A program made the position numbers and the translations under genes. This document shows, piece after piece, positions 15,068 through 22,023 of a DNA stretch of 27,149 nucleotides. The DNA is taken from contig NZ_JAYGHY010000036.1 in the NCBI RefSeq assembly GCF_034931305.1, forward strand, positions 1 to 27,149. Direction: 5' to 3'. Each line of letters starts with the position of its first letter. The stretch's first letter is position 1. Source of the stretch: Cyanobium gracile_A (GTDB lineage Bacteria > Cyanobacteriota > Cyanobacteriia > PCC-6307 > Cyanobiaceae). The notes under the pieces are model-generated. The model did not search any database. It had not been told where the DNA came from and worked only from the letters and a program-made list of their open reading frames with translations.

Positions 15068-15820
15068 ATGCATCTGTTCATCCATATCGGTGATCATAAG
15101 ACAGGAACCACTTCCATCCAGGCCTTTCTGAGGCGGCGGGCAGGCGAGCTTGCAGCGTCAGGAATCTACATACCCATAGCTGGCACGAATTCAGCTAATC
15201 CAGGCCATCACAATCTGCCATTTCAGCTCATAGGGGTCAAGCAATTGAATCAGCGCGATGGTGGCCTGGATGAGCTGCTGGCTGAGTTGCGGCATTGCCG
15301 GCTGCCCAGGGGGGTGATCAGCAGTGAGGAGTTCAGTCATTTAGTCGTCCTGCCAGAAGGTTTGAAAGTTCTGGAATCATCGCTGCGAGAGGAGGGGCAC
15401 ACCCTGAGCTGGTTGATGTTCTTGCGTCGTGTGGACGACTATTCGGAGTCGTTGTACTGCGAAATGGTGCGATCAGGTATTCCGCCTCGTCATGGATATC
15501 CTGGCATGGCTTTGACTTTTCTGCTCCGCGGCAGGTATCGCTACAAGTTCTGCGATTACGGAGCCTTTGTTCGCCAATGGCGTAGCCTTTCAGCTTCTCC
15601 GCTGCATCTGTACGACTATGACCTGGCCGTGAGCAGGGAAGGATTGCTGGCCTGTTTCCTGGCGGCGATTGGTGCTCCGGCCTCCCTGATCGAAGCCAGC
15701 AACGCCCCACCCGTGCTGAATCGGCGCCACGAGCAGATCACGCGCCACTTCCGACGTGTTTTCCGCCCCCTGCTGATGGCCCGCTTTCACCGCTCCAACC
15801 AGCGAGCCCTCAACAGCTGA
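15068..15820 (+). CDS. Sulfotransferase-like protein (PAPS-binding family)
   Basis: A 250-residue protein beginning MHLFIHIGDHKTGTTSIQAFL. This is the 5'-phosphosulfate-binding loop of sulfotransferases, with K11 in the position of the conserved catalytic lysine. A second motif, FLRRVDDYSESLY, gives R120 and S128 with the eight-residue spacing typical of the 3'-phosphate-binding R...S pair. A C-terminal helix-rich part with NAPPVLNRRHEQITRHF follows. Related bacterial proteins are often found in polysaccharide or cell-surface gene islands, but the acceptor here is unknown. Codon use is less GC-rich than in all neighbours (many A/T-ending codons), suggesting horizontal transfer. It is convergent with kaiC, 21 bases away. 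There is no clear Shine-Dalgarno sequence before the ATG at 15068. Confidence 0.82.
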   Translation: MHLFIHIGDHKTGTTSIQAFLRRRAGELAASGIYIPIAGTNSANPGHHNLPFQLIGVKQLNQRDGGLDELLAELRHCRLPRGVISSEEFSHLVVLPEGLKVLESSLREEGHTLSWLMFLRRVDDYSESLYCEMVRSGIPPRHGYPGMALTFLLRGRYRYKFCDYGAFVRQWRSLSASPLHLYDYDLAVSREGLLACFLAAIGAPASLIEASNAPPVLNRRHEQITRHFRRVFRPLLMARFHRSNQRALNS

Positions 15821-15841
15821 TCACGCTGGCGCTGCCTCGGT

Positions 15842-17386
15842 TCAGCTTTCTCCGTCCACGCTGCGCATGATGCGCCCGAGGTCGGCCCTTTCGTCGGTGG
15901 TGATGCGATGGGGAACACCGCTGATGATGCGCTCGAAGTTGGCGAAGGAATCCTTGATCTCCGGACCTTTGCTCGTGATCACGAACTCCCGGATGCCCTT
16001 GTCGTGCCAGGAACCGCGCATCTTGAACACGTTCAGGGCCCGGGCCATTTCGCCGCGAATCTCCACATACTGCAGCAGCAGGATGGTGTCGGTGATGGTG
16101 GAGATGTGGGAGTCGGTGATCGAGTGGCTGCCCATGAACTCCTCGGAGGTGTTGGTGAAGAAGCCTGCAATCTCCTCCTGCTTCGCATACCCCGTCACGC
16201 CGATCACGAACTGCCGGAAGGCGTTGTGGCTGACGCCCCTGGCAAGGGCGGAGAGGGAATCGATCGCCATCCGGGACGGCTTGAACTCGCTGATCTCCGT
16301 CTTGATGATCTGCAGGTGATCCTCCAGGCCGGTGGACTCCGGATAGGCGCAGATGATCTTGAGCAGACCGTCCTGCTCCATCTGCTCAAAATCGATGCCC
16401 CAGCTGGTGGCGTTGCGCAGCAGCTGGGAGCGGGATTCCTCGTAGGCAAACAGGATGGCCCGTTCCTTGCTGCGGCAGGCATCCTCGACGAACTTGCTGA
16501 CCAGCAGGGTCTTGCCGGTGCCGGTGGCACCGGTCGCCAGGATGACGGAGTCCTTGAAGAATCCACCGCCGCACATCTCATCGAGCCGGGGCACACCGGA
16601 ACTGATGCGCACATTGGAGGAGCGCTGGGTGAGGCGCATCGCCCCCAGTGGGAAGACACTGATGCCGTGGCTGCCCATGGTGAAGGGAAACTCCCCCTTC
16701 ATGTGGGTGGTGCCACGGAGCTTGAGCACCTCCACGGTGCGGCGACGCCTTTCCCCCTCCAGCACGTTGCGCAGGATCACCACGTTGTCGGAGACGAATT
16801 CCTCGACGCCGTAGCGGGCGATGGGCCCGTATTCGTCGATGCGTTCGGTGGTCATCACCGTGGTGACGCCGATTTCCTTGAGCCGGGCGATCAACCGGAA
16901 GATCTCCCTGCGCACCACGGAGATGGCGTCGTACTGCTGGAAGACGGCAGTGATGGAGTCGATGGCCACCCGCTTCGCTTTGTATTTACGAATCGCGTAG
17001 TGGATGCGTTCGATCAGGCCGGAAAGATCGAAACTTCCGGAGACCTCCTGGCCGTCGGGATCCGGAGAAGCATCCAGCACAAAAAGCTTGTTCTGCTCCA
17101 CCATCTCCTGCAGGTTCCAGCCGAAGCTGGAGGCATTGCGAAGGATGTCGAGGGGCGATTCCTCGAAGGTGACGAAGATGCCATGCTCGTTGAACTGGCG
17201 GATCCCATTGCAGAGGAAATTCAACGAAAAGACCGTTTTTCCGGTTCCTGAGGTGCCGCTGATCAGGGTCGATCGACCAATCGGCAGACCGCCATGGCAG
17301 ATGTCATCAAAGCCTTCGATTCCCGTGGGAAGCTTCTGCATCTGCATTCGGTTGGCGCTGAGGTCGTGGTCGTTGGGATCCGGCAT
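15842..17386 (-). CDS. kaiC: Circadian clock protein KaiC
   Basis: A 514-residue double-RecA ATPase that autophosphorylates and dephosphorylates as the core of the cyanobacterial clock. CI domain: Walker A GTSGTGKT at residues 44-51 and catalytic glutamates E75/E76 in FVTFEES. CII domain: Walker A GATGTGKT at 286-293 and E316/E317 in FAYEES. The phosphorylation site pair is intact as S429 and T430 in DSHISTITDT, with T424 two turns before; these match S431, T432 and T426 of S. elongatus. The A-loop and C-terminal tail that bind KaiA are present and end in GES. The ATG at 17386 gives the expected short N-terminus. It is the last gene of the kaiABC set, 60 bases after kaiB. Confidence 0.98.
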   Translation of the reverse strand: MPDPNDHDLSANRMQMQKLPTGIEGFDDICHGGLPIGRSTLISGTSGTGKTVFSLNFLCNGIRQFNEHGIFVTFEESPLDILRNASSFGWNLQEMVEQNKLFVLDASPDPDGQEVSGSFDLSGLIERIHYAIRKYKAKRVAIDSITAVFQQYDAISVVRREIFRLIARLKEIGVTTVMTTERIDEYGPIARYGVEEFVSDNVVILRNVLEGERRRRTVEVLKLRGTTHMKGEFPFTMGSHGISVFPLGAMRLTQRSSNVRISSGVPRLDEMCGGGFFKDSVILATGATGTGKTLLVSKFVEDACRSKERAILFAYEESRSQLLRNATSWGIDFEQMEQDGLLKIICAYPESTGLEDHLQIIKTEISEFKPSRMAIDSLSALARGVSHNAFRQFVIGVTGYAKQEEIAGFFTNTSEEFMGSHSITDSHISTITDTILLLQYVEIRGEMARALNVFKMRGSWHDKGIREFVITSKGPEIKDSFANFERIISGVPHRITTDERADLGRIMRSVDGES

Positions 17387-17446
17387 CGAAGGGATGGAAG
17401 GGGAAGGGGCTGGTGTTGCTGCGGGGATGGACTGGCCAGGACGGCC

Positions 17447-17809
17447 TCAGGAGGATTCGGGAGGGGAGGCTTCACCGCCTGCTTCGAGAGCGTCGATGTC
17501 CAGCCTGAAGTCATCGTCCGAGAGTTCTTCGTAGAGGAGATCGAGGCCGATCAGCACCCGATCCCGGTCGGACAGATCGCCGATGATCCGCCGCACCGGT
17601 GGGGGGAGGATCTTCGCCAGGGTGGGTGTGGCCAGGATCTTGTCCTCCTCCGCCAGTTGAGGATTCTTGAGGACGTCGATCACCTTGAGGGCGTAGACCC
17701 CACGAAACTCGGACTCGAGGATGTCACGGAGTGTCTTCAGCGCCCGCATGGAATTGGGCGTGTTGCCTGCCACGTAGAGCTTGAGGATGTAAGTCTTGCG
17801 AAAAGTCAT
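17447..17809 (-). CDS. kaiB: Circadian clock protein KaiB
   Basis: A 120-residue KaiB, the fold-switching protein that binds the KaiC CI ring at night and sequesters KaiA. The core KTYILKLYVAGNTPNS to LLYEEL is very close to the S. elongatus protein (102 residues), including ATPTLAKILPPPVRRIIGDLSDR. The part after about residue 97 is an acidic, glycine/serine-rich tail (DDDFRLDIDALEAGGEASPPESS), longer than in S. elongatus. The ATG at 17809 is 9 bases after the kaiA stop, so kaiA and kaiB are probably co-transcribed. Confidence 0.98.
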   Translation of the reverse strand: MTFRKTYILKLYVAGNTPNSMRALKTLRDILESEFRGVYALKVIDVLKNPQLAEEDKILATPTLAKILPPPVRRIIGDLSDRDRVLIGLDLLYEELSDDDFRLDIDALEAGGEASPPESS

Positions 17810-17818
17810 GGCAGTGGC

Positions 17819-18667
17819 TTAAGCGGAGGGGCTGGTTGTTTCGGACATGGGGCTTGGCACGATCGGCACGTCCGCAGGAATGGAGCGCCGATACATTTCG
17901 CAGAGGTGGGCCATGACGTCAAGGAGGGCCAGGCGGTAGTCCTGGAGGAAATCGTTCTTCTGACCTTTCAGCATGAGCTGTTTCCAGAACTCTTCAATCA
18001 GGTTCATGTGGATCTCGACCATTTTGGTGATCGGCAGATCGGCGAAGAAGGCTGTGTTCACGAAGCTTTCGATCGCCTGGTTGGCCGTGGCCGGATCTTT
18101 GAAGTAACTGATCAGCAGATCGCGGTAGCTGCGTCGTAGGGAGTCGAGCAGTTCGGTGCGCTCCTCGGCCTCCAGGTTGCGCAGGAAGCGGGAGGGATCC
18201 CGCTTGTAATAGACGCTCAGGTATCCGAGGCGTCCGTTCAACCGGTTCGACAGCTTCCAGCCGTCGGGGGTGGCCGCCTGTGCTTCGCTGCTGGATGGCG
18301 GGGTGTGGCTGCGCAGGAACCGGGAGACGGCCGCATCGAGGCTGTAGCTCAGCTGTTCCAGCTGGTCAGGGGGCAGGCGGACTTCCGCCCCATGGAACAA
18401 CACGTCGCCGCTGACGGGTCCGATCAGCACGGCTGGCAGCTCGAGCCCCCGTTCGTGCATGGTCCCGAAGAAGCTTTCCACCACGGCACCCTCCTCGAGC
18501 AGGAGTCCGTCGACGTCCTCACAGCGCTGCTCCAGCTGGGCGAGGGGGTCGGTGGTGGGGTCGAGAGCCACCAACTGGTAGCGCCCGCCCTTGAGCCACT
18601 GGGCGCAGGCCTCGGCCAATGCAGGGGTCTGGATGAGGGTGAGGATGTTGAGGACGGGTTGGGGCAT
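17819..18667 (-). CDS. kaiA: Circadian clock protein KaiA
   Basis: A 282-residue KaiA, essentially full length (S. elongatus KaiA is 284). The N-terminal part (about 1-135) is the pseudo-receiver domain, beginning VLNILTLIQTPALAEACAQWL. A linker follows, then the conserved C-terminal four-helix dimer domain that binds KaiC tails (about 165-270), with LGYLSVYYKRDPSRFLRNL, SYRDLLISYF and VEIHMNLIEEFWKQLMLKGQ. It stimulates KaiC phosphorylation. The ATG at 18667 is chosen because upstream sequence in frame has no family character. A complete KaiA distinguishes this genome from Prochlorococcus, in which kaiA is reduced or lost. It is divergent from rplU with 150 bases between. Confidence 0.96.
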   Translation of the reverse strand: MPQPVLNILTLIQTPALAEACAQWLKGGRYQLVALDPTTDPLAQLEQRCEDVDGLLLEEGAVVESFFGTMHERGLELPAVLIGPVSGDVLFHGAEVRLPPDQLEQLSYSLDAAVSRFLRSHTPPSSSEAQAATPDGWKLSNRLNGRLGYLSVYYKRDPSRFLRNLEAEERTELLDSLRRSYRDLLISYFKDPATANQAIESFVNTAFFADLPITKMVEIHMNLIEEFWKQLMLKGQKNDFLQDYRLALLDVMAHLCEMYRRSIPADVPIVPSPMSETTSPSA

Positions 18668-18680
18668 CGACCGCTGCGGC

Positions 18681-18692
18681 GGGGAATTCCCC
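18681..18692. promoter_or_regulatory. Perfect 12-base palindrome upstream of kaiA
   Basis: GGGGAATTCCCC lies 13 bases before the kaiA start, in the shared kaiA/rplU intergenic region. Its symmetry and position would suit a dimeric regulator or sit in the kaiA leader. No known regulator is assigned; a chance 12-base palindrome in this short region is unlikely but possible. Confidence 0.35.
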
Positions 18693-18765
18693 TGATCGAG
18701 CTGATTCTTGACGGAAGGAGGTCCAGGGCGGGAGGATCTTTGTTCTGTCTTTCGATTCCGTGCGC

Positions 18766-18800
18766 CCAGGCCCAATGGCGGCACCTTGCCGCCAGCCTGG
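18766..18800 (+). promoter_or_regulatory. Hairpin in the rplU leader, possible r-protein leader
   Basis: An inner perfect 8-base stem (18776-18783 TGGCGGCA pairing with 18787-18794 TGCCGCCA, loop CCT) is enclosed by an outer 6-base stem (CCAGGC at 18766-18771 with GCCTGG at 18795-18800), with a four-base bulge CCAA on the left. It ends 17 bases before the rplU start and has no T-tract. Position and shape fit a translational control element for L21/L27, which is known to be leader-regulated in other bacteria. This is inference. Confidence 0.45.
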
Positions 18801-18817
18801 CCACGCCCCTTGACGTG

Positions 18818-19219
18818 ATGACCCAAGCCCCCCAGCAGAACCTCCCGAGCGATGCCGCGACAGGAGCCGCCACGACGGACAGCACCGCTGCCTACGCCAT
18901 TGTCGAAGCCTCCGGTCAGCAGTTCTGGCTGCAGACCGATCGCTACGTCGACCTTGATCGCCTCAGCGCCGACGTCGACAGCACTGTCACCCTGGAGAAC
19001 GTGCTTCTGGTGAAGGACGCGTCCGGCACCACCCTGGGCCAGCCCTACGTGGCAGGCGCCACCGTGGAGCTCAAGGTGATGGCCCACCGCCGCGGCCAGA
19101 AGATCATCGTTTACAAGATGCGTCCCAAGAAGAAGACCCGCCGCAAGAACGGTCACCGCCAGGAACTCACCCGTGTGATGGTCCAGTCCATCAAGGTCGG
19201 CGGCAAGGCGATCGTCTGA
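18818..19219 (+). CDS. rplU: 50S ribosomal protein L21
   Basis: A 133-residue L21. The conserved region starts with YAIVEASGQQFWLQTDRYVDLDRL and ends in KTRRKNGHRQELTRVMVQSIKVGG, the L21 signature that binds 23S rRNA. About 26 extra residues (MTQAPQQNLPSDAATGAATT...) precede the usual start; they are threonine/alanine-rich and probably disordered. The ATG at 18818 has no Shine-Dalgarno sequence. The next gene is rpmA, the standard L21-L27 pair, 54 bases downstream. It is divergent from kaiA. Confidence 0.96.
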   Translation: MTQAPQQNLPSDAATGAATTDSTAAYAIVEASGQQFWLQTDRYVDLDRLSADVDSTVTLENVLLVKDASGTTLGQPYVAGATVELKVMAHRRGQKIIVYKMRPKKKTRRKNGHRQELTRVMVQSIKVGGKAIV

Positions 19220-19273
19220 TCGGGTTCCCCAGCGTTCCGTTCTCATTTCCCCCTTCCCCCTCTCGCTTTCCCC

Positions 19274-19540
19274 ATGGCCCACAAGAAAGGCACAGGTTCC
19301 ACCCGTAACGGCCGCGACTCCAATTCCAAGCGCCTCGGCGTCAAGCGCTACGGCGGTGAAACCGTCAGCGCCGGTTCGATCCTGATCCGACAGCGCGGCA
19401 CCTCCGTGATCCCCGGCGTCAACGTGGGTCGCGGTTCCGATGACACCCTGTTCGCCCTGGTGGACGGCGTGGTCAGCTTCGAATCGATCAAGCGGGGCCT
19501 GCGCAACCGCAAGCGCATCAACATCGCTGTGGCCGCCTAG
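19274..19540 (+). CDS. rpmA: 50S ribosomal protein L27
   Basis: An 88-residue L27 with the N-terminus MAHKKGTGSTRNGRDSNSKRLGVK, which reaches toward the peptidyl transferase centre. There is no cleavable N-terminal extension of the Firmicutes type. The core YGGETVSAGSILIRQRGTSVIPGVNVGRGSDDTLFALVDG is highly conserved. The leader between rplU and rpmA is almost purely pyrimidine on the sense strand (TTTCCCCCTTCCCCC) and lacks a Shine-Dalgarno sequence. Its TAG stop overlaps the TAG stop of the convergent transporter gene within a CTAG tetramer, leaving no room for a separate terminator. Confidence 0.98.
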   Translation: MAHKKGTGSTRNGRDSNSKRLGVKRYGGETVSAGSILIRQRGTSVIPGVNVGRGSDDTLFALVDGVVSFESIKRGLRNRKRINIAVAA

Positions 19541-20292
19541 GTCAGGGGAACCTCGCCCAGTTCGGTGCCGTCCCCCGGCACCTCCAGGTATCTCCTCAGC
19601 CAGCCCACCAGCAGGTAGAAGGGCAGGGTGTCGGCCAGGGCCGCCACCAGCTTGAACACATAGCCGCTGGCGATGAACACGCCGAGCTGGGGCAGCACGG
19701 GCTCACCGGCCCTGATCGGCAGCACATGGGCGGCGTAGTGGCTGATCAGCACCACCGCCGAGGTGTCCACGATCTGGCTGATCAGGGTGGAGCCGTTGTT
19801 GCGCAGCCACAGGGCCTTGCCGTTGCTGAAGCGCTTCCAGAAATGGAACAGGCGCACGTCAGTGAACTGGGCGGCCATGTAGGCGGCCATGGAGGCCCCC
19901 ACGGCCCCGAAGGCCAGGCGCCGCACCTCGAAGAACACCGGCACCCCATCGGCCTGGGTGTCGGTGGGCAGGCCGGCCACCCCACCGAACCCGTCCAGAC
20001 CCGGCAGGATGCCACCCAGCCAGAGCACCAGCACGATCCAGCCGTTGAGCATCAGACCCACCCACACCACCTGGGAGGCGCGTCGCTCACCCCAGATCTC
20101 GCTGATCAGGTCGGTGCACAGGAAGGTGACCGGGTATGGCAAGGCCCCGATCGCCACGATGATCGGGAAGGAGCCGATGCTGCCCAGATTCAGGAACCGG
20201 GTCAGCCCCAGGATGTTCAGCATGCCCATGGTCCCCAGGAAGATGCCGGCCAGCACCAGAAAGGCCACCTCGCGCCGGTCCTGCAGGGTCAT
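19537..20292 (-). CDS. VUT-family (YhhQ-like) transporter, putative queuosine precursor transporter
   Basis: A 251-residue membrane protein of the VUT_1/YhhQ family. Visible hydrophobic segments: VAFLVLAGIFLGTMGMLNIL, FPIIVAIGALPYPVTFLCTDLI, WVGLMLNGWIVLVLWLGGIL, AFGAVGASMAAYMAAQF, ISQIVDTSAVVLISHYAAHVL and GVFIASGYVFKLVAALADTLPFYLLVGWL. The motif YPVTFLCTDLISEIWGERRA and NNGSTLISQIVDT are family hallmarks. In E. coli YhhQ imports 7-cyano-7-deazaguanine (preQ0) for queuosine tRNA modification. Whether the cyanobacterial member has the same substrate is inferred. The ATG at 20292 is 12 bases from the divergent truB start. It is convergent with rpmA. Confidence 0.85.
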   Translation of the reverse strand: MTLQDRREVAFLVLAGIFLGTMGMLNILGLTRFLNLGSIGSFPIIVAIGALPYPVTFLCTDLISEIWGERRASQVVWVGLMLNGWIVLVLWLGGILPGLDGFGGVAGLPTDTQADGVPVFFEVRRLAFGAVGASMAAYMAAQFTDVRLFHFWKRFSNGKALWLRNNGSTLISQIVDTSAVVLISHYAAHVLPIRAGEPVLPQLGVFIASGYVFKLVAALADTLPFYLLVGWLRRYLEVPGDGTELGEVPLT

Positions 20293-20304
20293 CGGCGTCT
20301 GGGC

Positions 20305-21228
20305 ATGAAGGACGGTTCCACCAGGCTGCCGCCTTCGCCCCCCTCGCGCCACGGCTGCGGGTTCCTGGTGCTCGACAAACCCGCCGGCCTGACCTCCCAC
20401 GACGTCGTCGCCCGGGTGCGGCGGGCCTCCGGGCTGCGGCGGGTCGGTCATGGCGGCACCCTGGATCCGGCGGTCACCGGCGTGCTGCCGATCGCCCTGG
20501 GTCCGGCCACCCGGTTGCTGCCCTATCTCCCCGGCGACAAGACCTACCGCGGCACGGTCCAACTGGGGTTGCGGACCAGCAGCGATGACCTCGAGGGTGA
20601 GGTGCTGGAGCAGCTGCCCGTGCCACCCCTCGGCCCCGAGGAGCTGGAGCGGGCCCTGGCCGCCTTCCGGGGGGAGATCCTGCAGGTTCCCCCCCAGGTC
20701 TCCGCCGTGCATGTCGATGGCCAGCGGGCCTATGCCCGGGTGCGAGCGGGAGAAGAGTTGGCGCTGGCGGCCCGACCGGTGGTGATCCATGGCCTCGACC
20801 TGCTGGGCTGGGATGCGGCCAGGGGCCGCCTGGAGCTGCAGGTGCATTGTTCCGCCGGCACCTACGTGCGCGCCCTGGCGAGGGACCTGGGCCAGGCCCT
20901 GGGCTGCGGCGGCGCCCTGGCCAGCCTGCGCCGCACCGCCGCCCTTGGTTTCGGTCTGCACCAGGCCATTTCCATGGAGCGCCTGGCGAGCGGCCCCATG
21001 CCCCCCCTGCTGGATCCCCTCGATGTGCTGGTGGATCTGCCGCGGCAGCGTCTCGATCCGGCCCAGCTGTCGCCATGGCGTTGCGGCCGTGCGCTGCCCC
21101 GTACGGTGGAACAGTTGCCCGAGGGGGCCGTCGCCGTGCTCACGCCGGATGGCAGTCTGGCGGGCATCGCCCGTGCCGACAGCAAGGGCCTGCTCCTGCC
21201 CCGGCTGGTGTTCGACGCCACCGGTTGA
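20305..21228 (+). CDS. truB: tRNA pseudouridine-55 synthase
   Basis: A 307-residue TruB that converts U55 to pseudouridine in the T-loop of tRNA. GFLVLDKPAGLTSHDVVARVRR and the catalytic motif GHGGTLDPAVTGVLPIALG with D54 are diagnostic. Further family landmarks are KTYRGTVQLG, PPQVSAVHVDGQRAYARVRAGE and CSAGTYVRALARDLG. The C-terminal PUA-like part contains WRCGRALPRT and VAVLTPDGSLAGIARAD. The ATG at 20305 gives about 18 residues before the conserved core. The next gene (YebC family) follows 18 bases later on the same strand. Confidence 0.96.
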   Translation: MKDGSTRLPPSPPSRHGCGFLVLDKPAGLTSHDVVARVRRASGLRRVGHGGTLDPAVTGVLPIALGPATRLLPYLPGDKTYRGTVQLGLRTSSDDLEGEVLEQLPVPPLGPEELERALAAFRGEILQVPPQVSAVHVDGQRAYARVRAGEELALAARPVVIHGLDLLGWDAARGRLELQVHCSAGTYVRALARDLGQALGCGGALASLRRTAALGFGLHQAISMERLASGPMPPLLDPLDVLVDLPRQRLDPAQLSPWRCGRALPRTVEQLPEGAVAVLTPDGSLAGIARADSKGLLLPRLVFDATG

Positions 21229-21246
21229 ACCTCTCCCGACATCACG

Positions 21247-22023
21247 ATGGCCGGCCACAGCAAATGGGCCCAGATCAAACGCACCAAGGCGGTGGTGGAC
21301 GCGAAGCGGGGGGCGTTGTTCACCCGGCTGGGGCGGGAGATCACCGTGGCGGCCCGCGGTGGTGCCGACCCCGCCGGTAACTTCCAGCTCCGCACCGCCA
21401 TCGAGAAGGCCAAGGTGGCGGGGGTGCCCAACGCCAACATCGATCGGGCCGTGGCCAAGGGCAGCGGCCAGGGTGGTGCTGGCGCCGACCTGTTTGAGGC
21501 GGTGCGCTACGAGGGCTATGGCGCTGGCGGTGTGGCCGTGCTGGTGGAGGCCCTCACCGACAATCGCAACCGCACCGCCGCCGACCTGCGGCTGGCCTTT
21601 GGCAAGCATGGCGGCAATCTCGGCGAGACCGGCTGCGTCAGCTACCTGTTCGAGCAGCGGGCCGTGGTGCGGCTGGCCCTGCCCGACGCCGATGAGGAGT
21701 CCCTGCTGGAGAGCCTGCTGGCCCTGGAGGAGCGGGACGGAACGGCGGCGGCGGGCTACGCCATCGACGCCGACGGCGTCGATGTGTTCGGGGCCTTTGC
21801 CGACCTCGAAGTCCTCCAGGACGGGCTGAGAAATCTGGGCCTGCCGCTGGCGGGCTGGGAGCACCGCTGGATCGCCTCGCTGCCCTGCCGCCTTGAGGAC
21901 GGGGGCTTGCTGGACGCCTGTCTGCGCATGTTGGATGTGCTCGAGGATCTCGACGACGTGCGCAGCGTCACCACCAATCTCGAAGCGGACGAGGCCCTGA
22001 TGGAAGCGGTCCTGCTCAGCTGA
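21247..22023 (+). CDS. YebC/PmpR-family protein
   Basis: A 258-residue member of the YebC/TACO1 family, beginning MAGHSKWAQIKRTKAVVDAKRGALFTRLGREI, with NANIDRAVAKGSGQ and YEGYGAGGVAVLVEALTDNRNRTAADLR, the most conserved blocks. It has the usual three-domain length. Members were first described as transcription regulators, and more recent work links them to translation of proline-rich stretches. I do not choose between these. It starts 18 bases after truB and overlaps the end of the convergent nagB by eight bases. Confidence 0.93.
   Translation: MAGHSKWAQIKRTKAVVDAKRGALFTRLGREITVAARGGADPAGNFQLRTAIEKAKVAGVPNANIDRAVAKGSGQGGAGADLFEAVRYEGYGAGGVAVLVEALTDNRNRTAADLRLAFGKHGGNLGETGCVSYLFEQRAVVRLALPDADEESLLESLLALEERDGTAAAGYAIDADGVDVFGAFADLEVLQDGLRNLGLPLAGWEHRWIASLPCRLEDGGLLDACLRMLDVLEDLDDVRSVTTNLEADEALMEAVLLS

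Noticed and set aside
15908..17251. 447-codon plus-strand frame across kaiC
   Set aside because: Complete overlap with unmistakable KaiC on the other strand. The translation is H/D/G/E-rich, typical of a shadow frame.
18668..19282. N-terminal extension of kaiA through the rplU region
   Set aside because: The translation upstream of 18667 has no KaiA similarity and is antisense to rplU. KaiA from 18667 is already full length.
20293..21864. Long minus-strand open frame extending the transporter upstream
   Set aside because: It lies antisense to truB and the YebC-family gene, its translation is low-complexity G/H/Q/A-rich, and membrane-protein character starts only at the ATG at 20292.
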